Source: S144-45 sp015494035
GTDB taxonomy: Bacteria > Pseudomonadota > Gammaproteobacteria > Xanthomonadales > Marinicellaceae
Assembly: GCA_027057345.1 (NCBI GenBank)
Contig: JALUIX010000126.1
Span: 1-50,387 of the forward strand
Reading direction: 5' to 3'
Length of the DNA stretch: 50,387 bases
Position 1 is the first letter of the stretch, and each line of letters begins with the position of its first letter. A program made the position numbers and the translations under genes. The notes under the pieces were generated by a model, which was not told where the DNA came from, did not search any database, and was given only the letters and a program-made list of their open reading frames with translations. Below, one piece after another: positions 25,271-33,965 of this stretch.

Positions 25271-28200
25271 ATGCCAATCACAACACGAATAATCACCCGA
25301 AAGCGCAGGCGTGTTTCGCTGGCGATGGCCCTGGCATGGGCCGTCACATCACATGCCGCCACCCCCGACGCGCCGGTGCTGTTTGAGCAGGAACCTAACA
25401 ACAGCCCCAAACAGGCAGCCAGCATCACAGGCCCTGTGCGCCTGTACGGGGATTTGCCAGCTGGCGATCAGGACATTTTTTTATGGGAGGTATCTGATAC
25501 CGATGCCTTGCGCCCCTGGACCCTGACCCTGGAAGGGCTGCCCGGGGCGTTGACTTCGGCCCAGATTCTTCGACTGCACTGGAGCGATAACGGACAAAAC
25601 GTCACCCAGGTGGAAAAACTTTACGAACTGTCGGTCAAAAACAGCCCCCGACCTGCCTACAGCCCGCCCTTGTGGCTGGAACCAGGGCAGTATTTTCTGG
25701 GCGTGGCCCGGGCCGGGGGGAGCAGCGCCTCTGCAGAAACCGCCTCCGAATCACCACAAAACCGCTACCGGCTATTTCTTGACGCCGGTCGCCCCACCCG
25801 GCCACAGAATGCCACGAACAATACAGCCGACAAGCCTTTTGTGCTGGGATTAAATACCTTCCAATCCCATTACGCGTCCCGGCCGGACACCTGGGTCAGG
25901 CTGAACGTAACGCCCGAGCAGGCCAGCAAAACCTTTGCCATCCACGGCAGCACGGTGTTGGGTACCAGCCTCACCGCCACGCTTTACGATGCCCAAAAAC
26001 AGCCACTGGCCACTGCAAAGACGGATCAAGCCGGGCATTTCCTGCTTTCAAAACTGCAACTGCCCGCAGGCAGCTATTTGCTAAAACTGCATGGAACACA
26101 CCTGCCCGCCATTCACCTGCTGAAAACCGAAATCACTGGCGTGCCCATCGCCGGCAAAGAAACAGAACCCAACCACATCCCTCAACTGGCCAATGTCATT
26201 AAGGCCACCGATGAAGGCTTTACCATCAAGGGACAAATCGATCAGGACTATGACCACGATTTATACCGGTTGTTAATGCCGGAGGGTTCTGCTGACGAAC
26301 GCTGGCAACTGAGACTGGAAACGCCACCCGGGCAGTCCTTCTCTATGTGTCTGAAAAATGCCCAGGGCACTGATCTGCAATGCAAATACCGCATAAAGTC
26401 TCCGTTGCTGCCAGACCTTTTTCTGCCCGACAAGGCCTACCTGGTGGAAGTCAAAGACGGCCAGCCAGGCACTGCTTACCAGCTGTCACTCAGCGGCCAG
26501 AGTGAAGGCAAAAAACAGTGGGAAACCGAGCCCAACGACACCTGGCAAATAGCCAATACCATGGGGCCGAAAAATCTGATCAAGGCGGCGTTGACCGGTC
26601 CCGACACCGACACCTTTCGCTTTGACGTGCCCGAGCCGGGATACCACTGGCGTGTGCAGGTCATGGGCGCCGGAATCGAGTCCCTGGCCGTGCTGGATGG
26701 GTCCGGTCAAACCTTGCAAAGCGCCCGCGGTAGCCAAAACAGTCGCCAGTTACGCCTGAACCGCCTGACCCTGAAAGCGGGGACACACTATGTCCAGATC
26801 AAGGGCCGTGGTCAGAGCACCGGCAGCTACCGCGTGCGCGTGCTGTCCACAGGCCGGATTGACCCCGCTGGGGAATCAGAGCCCAATGACAGCCAGATAC
26901 TGGCTTTGCCACTGGTCTGGCACCAGGCCCGCAAAAGCACCCTTAATGCGCCCTCTGACAAAGATTTTTACCATTTCCGTCTGGGCAATGAGGAGAAGAT
27001 CGACCTTCAGGTCAAGCCGGAGTTACCGCTCAAGCAAGCCACTGTGAGAATCACGGGGCCTGACCTGAACAAAGCCCTGAAACCTGACCAGAATGGGCTA
27101 TATTCATTCAATGAAATCTTGCCAGCGGCAAAGTACACCCTGGAAGTCGTGGCATACAACTTGCCGGCCCCCATTGACTACGCCGTGCGCCTGCAGCGTT
27201 TGCCATTTTTTCCCCAGAAACCGTCCATTGCCAACAGCCATTGCCATCCACACAAAACCGACCCCGGCCCGCAAGAAAAAGCCGGAACGGGTTCGAAAGC
27301 GGACACTGGCCGGGATTGCCCGCCGTTGCCGGCCTTGCCTGTCACTGCGAGCCTGATGCTGGAACAGTCATCCATTGCCGCTTTCCAGCCATACGGCCAG
27401 AAACTGACCGGTCAGTTGCGCCTGAAAAATGAAAGTGCCACGCCTGTGCAGGCCCATCTTGACTTTGCCCTTAGCGAACGCCGCTGGAAAGTGCGCAAGG
27501 CGCCGAAGGCGGTGGATTTGCCGGCCGGACACAGCCAAACCATTCCCTTTCAAGTGGTCATACCGGCGGACGTGCCTGCACAGAATCAGGTGCGAATCAC
27601 GGCACAGGTCAGTGCGAAAGCCCACGCGCCGGTGCAGGCGCACACAGACATCACCGTCTCTCCCAAAGCATCGGTTCGCCACCCTTACTGGGACTGGGGC
27701 ATTCCCTTGAAACTGCTGGGCGGCTTCAATGTGGCGGCCAGCCAATTCGGCGCGCGCGTGCTGGCCACAGACAAGAAGCTCCTCAAGCAAAACCAGCAGC
27801 TCATTGATGGCATCGCCGAGCCTGGCACCGGCTTGCGCCTGCCGTCACCGAAATCATTGCCTTATGCCGTTACCGTGGAACTGGCCGGCGACGAGCCGGT
27901 ACCGGTGGCCGGGGTGGTGCTGGACACCCGGGGCAAGACCGCCGCGCCGAATTTTCCGCACAAATTCAGCGTGGAATTATCACAAGACGGCCAGCAATTT
28001 ACGCCGGTACTGACCGGGGAACTTTCTGGTGATGCTCAACCACACGGTTTTGCCTTACAAAAACCGGTGCCAGCCCGTTTCGCGCGGCTGCGCCTGCTCA
28101 GCGCCCAGCCTGAAATCGCAGCCACCGGTCATCCCTTGTCGTTGGGAGAGTTCAAGGTCATCAGCACACCGGGCTGGGACATGGCTCATGGCCAGGGCGT

Positions 28201-30361
28201 CAACCTGGCCAACCCGAATCACGGTGGCTTCGTGGCCTGGTCGCGGCCCAGCATTTCGGCAAAACGCGACCAGGCCCTGCTGACACCAGAAAGGGACATG
28301 AGGTCCGTTCTGGTTCCGACAGGCAAAAACACCGAATGGGTAATCGGCTTCAAAAACACGCGCACCGCGCTGATTGCCGGCTTGCAGGGCACAGCCGCAA
28401 CCAAAGCGGGAAATGCCAAACCGCTGAACCGGTTTGAAGTTTTTGTCAGCCAGCACAGCCCCGTTGGCCCCTGGCAAGCCGTGGGACAATGGGACATGCA
28501 GGCCAAGCCGAGCATTCGCTTCGAGAAGCCAATCTGGGCACGCTACGTGCGTTTTCTGGCCAGAACCGACAGCAGCAACACCGGCAAATTTCAGTACGTG
28601 ATGCCACCGGAAACCATTGCCATTTTCGAACAGCCCGTGGGTAAGGGGTATCGCTCCATCACCGGCGAATGGGGTCTGGGTGAAGAAAAAGCCATTTTTG
28701 AACGCGTCCACGGCATCACCTTGCCTGAACCCAAAGGCAGCCGCGCCAACGCCATTCAAACACTGAAGCCCCGTCAACTGGTCACCGGCCAGGTGCAACT
28801 GGGCCAGACCACGGCTCGCTATCGGATTCAGGTTCCCGAGGGCAAAAACACCTTGCTGATTGGCCTCAAGGGCGACCCAACGGTTCGCACGGTACTGGCG
28901 GTGAGCGACGAACAAGGGCAGCCATTGCCGCTGCGGCGGGAAAATCAGGGCCTCACGGTGCAGCAGTTCAGCACACGCGTCAAACCGGGTCAGCCGGTAA
29001 ACATCGAGGTGAAGGAACCACCCCGCTCTGTGGCTTTTGTCTGGGATGACAGCGGCAGCATGGCCGAGTACCGCCACAGCATTTATGATGCCATCACCAC
29101 CTATGCCCGCAACGTCCGCCCAGGGATGGACGAAGCCAATCTGCTGGTGTTCGGTGGCGATTACCTGCTCAAAAAATGGACCGGCTCCTCGCGTGAACTG
29201 CTCACCGCTCTGAATGAATACCCGCGCAATCGCAACAGCAGTCAGGCAGAAAGGGCCCTCAAAAAAGCCATCCGGGGGCTGGCGGATCGGGATGGGACAC
29301 GCGCCATCATCCTTATTACCGATGCCGAGTTTTCGCGTGATAACGACACCGCCGACCTGTGGGAAGGATTCGCGCAGGTCAGGCCGCGCATTTTCGCCCT
29401 TCATGTGGGGGGCAATACCGGCATACCGAGGCAGTTGATGCGCCTGTGGCCCAGCATCAATAACGGCCATTTGGCCATCATCAACAACACCGATGACATG
29501 GATCTGGCGTTTGAACGCGCCAAAGTGAGACTGCGGCAACCGGCCAGGTTTGCCTTGCAGGCCGATTTTGACCAGCGGGAAGATCCCGGCCCGGCGCAAC
29601 TGGTCGTCCTGCCTGGAGAAAACAAAAGCACCGCCGGCGCCGTGGAGTTGATTCTGGATGCCTCAGGCAGCATGTTGCAACGCCTGGGCGGCAAACGCCG
29701 CATCGACATTGCCAAGGCGGTGTTGAGCCAGGCCATTGACAGCCTGCCGGAAAAAACCACCGTGGCGCTGCGGGTTTTCGGACACCGCACACCCAATGCC
29801 TGCGAAACGCACCTGGTCAGCCCGCCGGCACCGCTGAACAAAGACAACATCAAGCGGCACATTGCCGCCATTACCGCCAAAAACCTGGCCAGAACCCCCA
29901 TTGCGGATTCCCTCGCCCAGGTCGTCACTGACCTGAAAGGTGTGCGCGGCAAAAAAGCCGTCGTGCTGGTCACCGATGGCGAGGAAACCTGCGACGGCGA
30001 CCCGGCCAAAGTCCTGCGGGCATTGCAGGATCAGGGTTTTGCCTTGCGCCTGAACATTGTGGGCTTTGCCATTGATGACAAGGCGCTCAAGGAACAATTC
30101 ACGCACTGGGCAAGCCTGACCGGCGGCCAGTACTTTGACGCCGCCAGCAGCAAAGAACTGGGCCAATCCGTCAATGACGCCCTGCGGACTCCTTATACGG
30201 TGTTCAACGCCCACGGTGAGCAGGTGGCCAAAGGCACAGTGGGCGGAAAGCCGGTTTCTCTTCCGGAAGGGGTTTACCGCATGAAGGTGGATAGCGAACC
30301 GGCACGGGTTTTTGATCAGGTGGCGCTGACCGGTGGACAGCTCAAGAAGCTGCGGCTTTAA
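25271..30361 (+). CDS. Giant secreted PPC-repeat and double VWA-domain protein
   Basis: 1,696 residues with a signal peptide (MPITTRIITRKRRRVSLAMA...SHA). In order: four segments beginning E-x-EPN (near residues 38, 296, 417 and 535), the mark of bacterial pre-peptidase C-terminal (PPC)-type beta domains; a Pro/Lys-rich linker near 680-710 with a cysteine; beta-sandwich regions with discoidin-like features (about 800-1100); a VWA domain with the MIDAS motif DDSGSM near residue 1258; a second VWA with DASGSM near 1461 and TDGEET later; and a C-terminal PEGA-like beta segment (GKPVSLPEGVYRMKVD). Probably acts outside the cytoplasm in metal-dependent protein binding. No protease or transporter partner is adjacent. 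Function unknown. Confidence 0.75.
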   Translation: MPITTRIITRKRRRVSLAMALAWAVTSHAATPDAPVLFEQEPNNSPKQAASITGPVRLYGDLPAGDQDIFLWEVSDTDALRPWTLTLEGLPGALTSAQILRLHWSDNGQNVTQVEKLYELSVKNSPRPAYSPPLWLEPGQYFLGVARAGGSSASAETASESPQNRYRLFLDAGRPTRPQNATNNTADKPFVLGLNTFQSHYASRPDTWVRLNVTPEQASKTFAIHGSTVLGTSLTATLYDAQKQPLATAKTDQAGHFLLSKLQLPAGSYLLKLHGTHLPAIHLLKTEITGVPIAGKETEPNHIPQLANVIKATDEGFTIKGQIDQDYDHDLYRLLMPEGSADERWQLRLETPPGQSFSMCLKNAQGTDLQCKYRIKSPLLPDLFLPDKAYLVEVKDGQPGTAYQLSLSGQSEGKKQWETEPNDTWQIANTMGPKNLIKAALTGPDTDTFRFDVPEPGYHWRVQVMGAGIESLAVLDGSGQTLQSARGSQNSRQLRLNRLTLKAGTHYVQIKGRGQSTGSYRVRVLSTGRIDPAGESEPNDSQILALPLVWHQARKSTLNAPSDKDFYHFRLGNEEKIDLQVKPELPLKQATVRITGPDLNKALKPDQNGLYSFNEILPAAKYTLEVVAYNLPAPIDYAVRLQRLPFFPQKPSIANSHCHPHKTDPGPQEKAGTGSKADTGRDCPPLPALPVTASLMLEQSSIAAFQPYGQKLTGQLRLKNESATPVQAHLDFALSERRWKVRKAPKAVDLPAGHSQTIPFQVVIPADVPAQNQVRITAQVSAKAHAPVQAHTDITVSPKASVRHPYWDWGIPLKLLGGFNVAASQFGARVLATDKKLLKQNQQLIDGIAEPGTGLRLPSPKSLPYAVTVELAGDEPVPVAGVVLDTRGKTAAPNFPHKFSVELSQDGQQFTPVLTGELSGDAQPHGFALQKPVPARFARLRLLSAQPEIAATGHPLSLGEFKVISTPGWDMAHGQGVNLANPNHGGFVAWSRPSISAKRDQALLTPERDMRSVLVPTGKNTEWVIGFKNTRTALIAGLQGTAATKAGNAKPLNRFEVFVSQHSPVGPWQAVGQWDMQAKPSIRFEKPIWARYVRFLARTDSSNTGKFQYVMPPETIAIFEQPVGKGYRSITGEWGLGEEKAIFERVHGITLPEPKGSRANAIQTLKPRQLVTGQVQLGQTTARYRIQVPEGKNTLLIGLKGDPTVRTVLAVSDEQGQPLPLRRENQGLTVQQFSTRVKPGQPVNIEVKEPPRSVAFVWDDSGSMAEYRHSIYDAITTYARNVRPGMDEANLLVFGGDYLLKKWTGSSRELLTALNEYPRNRNSSQAERALKKAIRGLADRDGTRAIILITDAEFSRDNDTADLWEGFAQVRPRIFALHVGGNTGIPRQLMRLWPSINNGHLAIINNTDDMDLAFERAKVRLRQPARFALQADFDQREDPGPAQLVVLPGENKSTAGAVELILDASGSMLQRLGGKRRIDIAKAVLSQAIDSLPEKTTVALRVFGHRTPNACETHLVSPPAPLNKDNIKRHIAAITAKNLARTPIADSLAQVVTDLKGVRGKKAVVLVTDGEETCDGDPAKVLRALQDQGFALRLNIVGFAIDDKALKEQFTHWASLTGGQYFDAASSKELGQSVNDALRTPYTVFNAHGEQVAKGTVGGKPVSLPEGVYRMKVDSEPARVFDQVALTGGQLKKLRL

Positions 30362-30392
30362 TTCCCCCAGTACACGCCCGCTGGGGCGCTAA

Positions 30393-30424
30393 GGAACCTC
30401 TTACATGGCCATGTAAGAGGTTCC
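30393..30424. repeat. Perfect 32-bp palindrome with element-like ends
   Basis: GGAACCTCTTACATGG (30393-30408) is followed immediately by its exact reverse complement (30409-30424). The outer GGAACCTCT matches the ends of subfamily B elements, and flanking TAA/CTAA matches their target. The right flank overlaps the TAG stop of the MopE-like gene. It separates two convergent genes and can fold as a hairpin with no T tract. Confidence 0.7.
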
Positions 30425-31144
30425 CTAACCCGATTCAAAACCGTGAGCAAAGATCACATCGGAACACGGGCCGATGCCCGCATCATTGTCGTTGCAGTCG
30501 CTGCAATCGAGAACATAGCCTTGGGGTGTCGGCTCGGCACAGGCATACAGGGTGTCGCTTGGGTCACCAAAACCATCAAAGTCAGCATCCCGGCACCAAG
30601 TGATCCCGTCCTCCGGGTTTTCATCAATTTGGCCGTCGCAGTTGTTATCAATCAAATCACAAATTTCGGGTGCGCCCGGATTGGTATTGGGACTGGCATC
30701 ATCGCAGTCGCCACAAATGTCCGTATAGCCCGGTGGCTGGTCGCACTGCATCAGGGTGTTGAAATCCGAGCCAAAGCCATCGACATCTAAATCCTCGCAC
30801 CACAGCACCGCGTCAATGGCGTCGTCATCCACAATCCCATTGCAGTCATTATCAATCCCGTCACACACTTCCGGCCCGGAAGGCACGCAGGTTCCCGCGA
30901 TGCCCTGCCCCTGGCGAAAAGCCAGCATCACCGTGCCCGCGGCTGGCCGGTGGGCCGAGAACGGACTGGGAATGGGGGTTTTTATCCTGTTCGGCAACGA
31001 ACGTTTTTTTCCACTGACTGAAATGAGCAGATTATCCCTGGTTTTATCACCGTTATTATCACCGTTCCCATAGAACAAAGAATCAGCCCAGGCCAGGGAA
31101 AGAACAGACAAGCCGGACAGCACGATAGTATGACGTTTTTTCAT
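30425..31144 (-). CDS. Secreted MopE-like protein with metal-binding repeats
   Basis: 239 residues with a signal peptide (about 1-20). Two copies of a Cys/Asp-rich unit follow: EVCDGIDNDCNGIVDDD with WCEDLDVDGFG, and EICDLIDNNCDGQIDEN with WCRDADFDGFG. This matches the 'putative metal-binding motif' (PF11617) seen in methanotroph MopE and myxobacterial surface proteins; aspartate-rich loops suggest Ca2+ binding. It ends IFAHGFESG, similar to the C-terminal GFE tails common in gammaproteobacterial secreted proteins. The ribosome-binding region is a tract of eight G, and repeat copy 3 lies 23 bases upstream of the start. Confidence 0.75.
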   Translation of the reverse strand: MKKRHTIVLSGLSVLSLAWADSLFYGNGDNNGDKTRDNLLISVSGKKRSLPNRIKTPIPSPFSAHRPAAGTVMLAFRQGQGIAGTCVPSGPEVCDGIDNDCNGIVDDDAIDAVLWCEDLDVDGFGSDFNTLMQCDQPPGYTDICGDCDDASPNTNPGAPEICDLIDNNCDGQIDENPEDGITWCRDADFDGFGDPSDTLYACAEPTPQGYVLDCSDCNDNDAGIGPCSDVIFAHGFESG

Positions 31145-31167
31145 ATATTCCCCCCCCGAGATATGCG

Positions 31168-31335
31168 TTAAGGAAGCTCTGATTGAATCTGGCGCGAGCA
31201 GATTGGAGTGTAAAACTGTTCAGTTCAAGGCGCAAACCGCACGTAATAGCAAAGCTATTGCGAAGGTTTGTAACACAGAAATGGACGATTTTACGCCGCA
31301 AGATGCCGTGTCACGATTCGATCAGAGGTTTCTTA
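31168..31335. repeat. MITE-like quasi-palindromic element, copy 3 (subfamily B)
   Basis: About 168 bp from TTAAGGAAGCTCTGATTG to CGATCAGAGGTTTCTTA. The centre AATAGC-aaa-GCTATT (31245-31259) falls on the element midpoint. It occupies the region directly upstream of the MopE-like gene. Confidence 0.85.
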
Positions 31336-31536
31336 AAAGAAGACCAGAAATAGCACAAGGCCCGGAGCAAGTCAAACCGGAAAGCCCCATACCTGGCTGC
31401 TCCGGTCAGACGGCTGGTCTGGAAAGCCAGCCCATAAAAAAGCCACCGGTAACGGATAACCGGTGGCTTTTCTGGTGTGGCCCGTTTCGGGCCGGGCAAG
31501 TGAGCGGGGCAAAACCCCGCCCGTGACAGGTGCGCT
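31336..31536. other. Gene-free segment between repeat copies 3 and 4
   Basis: 201 bases with no convincing reading frame. It holds a strong terminator (31437-31471) and a second GC-rich hairpin, GCGGGG-caaa-ACCCCGC (31504-31520). It is flanked by two elements in the same orientation. No tRNA or known small RNA is recognisable. Confidence 0.55.
31437..31471. terminator. Bidirectional terminator downstream of nirS
   Basis: AGCCACCGGT (31441-31450) pairs with ACCGGTGGCT (31459-31468). A T tract follows on both strands, best on the minus strand, so it likely ends the nirS transcript after repeat copy 4. Confidence 0.85.
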
Positions 31537-31702
31537 TTAAGGAAGCTCTGATTGAATCTGGACGAAGGAGATTGTGCCTGAAATGTTCGAGAACAAGGCG
31601 AAGTTCGCAGCCAATAGCGGGCTATTCGCAAGGACTTCAACGCAGTTATCGGACATTTCAGGTATGAGAAGCGAGTTCACGATTTGATCAGAGCTTCCTT
31701 AG
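31537..31702. repeat. MITE-like quasi-palindromic element, copy 4 (subfamily A)
   Basis: About 166 bp from TTAAGGAAGCTCTGATTG to TGATCAGAGCTTCCTTAG. Its right end contains the TAA stop codon of nirS (31699-31701 as TTA on the plus strand). Confidence 0.85.
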
Positions 31703-33816
31703 TACACGTCTTCGAGGGTGTTGTAGACGTTGAATTTACCGGTGGGAGTCACCAGCCGGTCGTCCTTGATGACGTGCTTGAGTTTCAGTGTCTTGTCATC
31801 AACCACAACAATGGCAGATTTCTCCTTCTTGCCGTTCCAGACGGAGAACCAAACCTCGTCACCGGCTTTGTTGAACTCCGGTTGCACCACGCGTTTTGGC
31901 CCTTCGCCCAGATCCGCCCATTTGGCAATGGGCAAGACGGTGTAGCCTTTGTCGAGGTTTTTAATGTCGAACACGGCCACGCTTTGGGAAACAGCCGGAT
32001 CCGGATTCAGAGGGGAATCCACATACAGGTGGTGAGACTTGGGATGGGACTTGACGAATAGCGAACCGCCGCCCTGACCTTTCAGCACCCGCACCACCTT
32101 CCAGGCATTTTTCTTGTGTTTCTTGGGATCGGTGCCAATAAAGGTGATCTTGTTATTGCCCAAGGCTGAAGTGACCCAGACCGGCCCATACTCGGGGTCG
32201 ATGATGTTGGCGCCACGACCGGGGTGAGGAATCTTGTCCACGTCTATCAGGGCTTCCAGCTTGCGCTCCTTGGAATCCACCACCGCGATCTTATTGGACT
32301 TGTTGGCGGCAGTCAGGAAATAACGCTTGGTGCGATCCCAGCCACCGTCATGCAGGTAACGGGCCGCATCGATGGTGGTCACGCTCAGGTTGTTGATGTC
32401 GCTGTAGTCAACCAGCTTGATTTTGCCGGTTTCCTTGACGTTGACAATAAAGTCCGGGTGCTCGTGAGACGCCACAATGGCGGCCACACGGGGCTCCGGA
32501 TGGTATTCCTGGGTGTCAACTGTCATGCCCCGGGTAGACACGATTTTCAGTGGTTCCAGGGTGTCGCCATCCATCAGCGTGTACTGCGGTGGCCAGTAGG
32601 AACCGGCAATTGCATACTTGTCTTCATAACCAGGATACTTGGAGGTTTCCACAGAACGGGCTTCCAGGCCTACCTTGATTTCGGCCACCACCTGCGGCGG
32701 GTCCATCCACAGGTCGATCATATCGATTTTGGCATCGCGGCCAATCACGTAAATGTAACGACCCGAAGCGGAAACCCGAGAAATATGCACCGCATACCCG
32801 GTGGGCAGGACAGACACAATTTCCTTGGTGTCGCCATCAATAATGGCCACTTTACCGGCATCACGCAAGGTCACGGAGAAGAAGTTTTCGATATTGCGTT
32901 TGTGCATTTTCTTCTTCGGCCGGTCTTCCGGCTTGACCATGACCTTCCAGCTGCCTTTCATTTTGGCCATGCCCCACTCGGGCGGAACCGGTGGTTCATG
33001 TTGCAGGAAGCGCGCCAGGATATCAATTTCTTCCGGTGTCAGATCGCCGGAGGTGCCCCAGTTGGGCATACCGGCGGGGGAACCGTAAGTGATCATGGTT
33101 TTCAGGTAATCGGTGCCTTTCTTGCGGGTGATATCGGGGGTCAAGGGCTTGCCGGTGGCACCCTTACGCAACACACCATGGCAACCGGCGCAGCGTTCGA
33201 AGTAGATTTTTGTAGCTATTTTTGACTCGGCCACGGTCAACGGTGGGCCATCGGATGAAATCAGCTGTGTGGCTTCATCAGGATTGATGCCAGAAGGCGC
33301 GCCTTCATAGCTCACTTCAACCCCGGCTTTGGTCGGGTGTTCTGCCTTGGCGCCGGCTGGAACCGCCACTTTATTTTTACGCGCCGCCGCCACCTCTTCG
33401 GGGGTAACCACGAAACCTTTATTACCCCAGCTGTTGGCCACGTAGGTCAATACATTGGCCACTTCTTCATTCTTGAGGTAGGAAAAGTTGGGCATGGTGG
33501 CATTGAGCTGCTTGCCGTTGACAGTGATTTTGCCCGTCAGCCCACCGGTCACAATGCCGATGGCGCGGTGTTTGTCTGCCAGTAAAAAATCGGAACCAGC
33601 CAGGGGAGGAAAGGCGCCGGGCATGCCTTTACCGTCGGCCTGATGGCAGGCGACACAATAAGTCTCAAACACAGTCTTGCCGGCAGCCATCACGTGCGGA
33701 TCCACCTGGCCTGATTTCATTTCGGCTTTATGGGCGGCCATGGGATCAACGGCCTGAGCCGCGCCCATGCCCGCCAGCATGGCGGCAATGACAGCGGTTG
33801 TTCTGAGGGTTTTCAT
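31699..33816 (-). CDS. nirS: Cytochrome cd1 nitrite reductase with extra N-terminal cytochrome c domain
   Basis: 705-residue periplasmic enzyme reducing nitrite to NO. Signal peptide 1-22. An additional cytochrome c domain comes first (C54-VAC-H58, axial methionine candidate in NATMPNF), then the normal NirS cytochrome c domain (CAGCH near residue 208), then the eight-bladed haem d1 propeller from about 280 (YAVHISRVSASGRYIYVIGRD, HPEPRVAAIVASHEHPDFIV, HPGRGANIIDPEYGPVW, ending LVTPTGKFNVYNTLEDVY). NirS is usually about 560 residues; the additional domain accounts for the difference. Start 33816 is preferred for its signal peptide and AGGAGA. None of the haem d1 genes nirF/D/L/G/H/J/E lies in the window. 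An FNR-type promoter precedes it. Confidence 0.95.
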   Translation of the reverse strand: MKTLRTTAVIAAMLAGMGAAQAVDPMAAHKAEMKSGQVDPHVMAAGKTVFETYCVACHQADGKGMPGAFPPLAGSDFLLADKHRAIGIVTGGLTGKITVNGKQLNATMPNFSYLKNEEVANVLTYVANSWGNKGFVVTPEEVAAARKNKVAVPAGAKAEHPTKAGVEVSYEGAPSGINPDEATQLISSDGPPLTVAESKIATKIYFERCAGCHGVLRKGATGKPLTPDITRKKGTDYLKTMITYGSPAGMPNWGTSGDLTPEEIDILARFLQHEPPVPPEWGMAKMKGSWKVMVKPEDRPKKKMHKRNIENFFSVTLRDAGKVAIIDGDTKEIVSVLPTGYAVHISRVSASGRYIYVIGRDAKIDMIDLWMDPPQVVAEIKVGLEARSVETSKYPGYEDKYAIAGSYWPPQYTLMDGDTLEPLKIVSTRGMTVDTQEYHPEPRVAAIVASHEHPDFIVNVKETGKIKLVDYSDINNLSVTTIDAARYLHDGGWDRTKRYFLTAANKSNKIAVVDSKERKLEALIDVDKIPHPGRGANIIDPEYGPVWVTSALGNNKITFIGTDPKKHKKNAWKVVRVLKGQGGGSLFVKSHPKSHHLYVDSPLNPDPAVSQSVAVFDIKNLDKGYTVLPIAKWADLGEGPKRVVQPEFNKAGDEVWFSVWNGKKEKSAIVVVDDKTLKLKHVIKDDRLVTPTGKFNVYNTLEDVY

Positions 33817-33896
33817 GGTTTTCTCCTGATTTATAGCGGCCGAAAATGATTTCGGCAATGTTGGACGGATACGCCCGGTAGTCCGGGCATGACCGA

Positions 33897-33945
33897 TAAG
33901 CGTATTATCGGCAATGCCCCGAATTCCGGCCTTGACCTGCATCAA
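33897..33945 (-). promoter_or_regulatory. Class II FNR/DNR-type promoter of nirS
   Basis: On the minus strand TTGATGCAGGTCAA (33945-33932) is followed by GATAAT at 33909-33904, giving a predicted start near 33897 with the box centred at -41.5. It lies between the haem-receptor stop and the nirS start. Confidence 0.8.
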
Positions 33946-33965
33946 GTGGGTTTTGACACGCTGGG

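Noticed and set aside
28055..29599. A 514-codon minus-strand reading frame opposite the VWA protein
   Set aside because: Antisense shadow of the VWA gene; no start signal or family resemblance.
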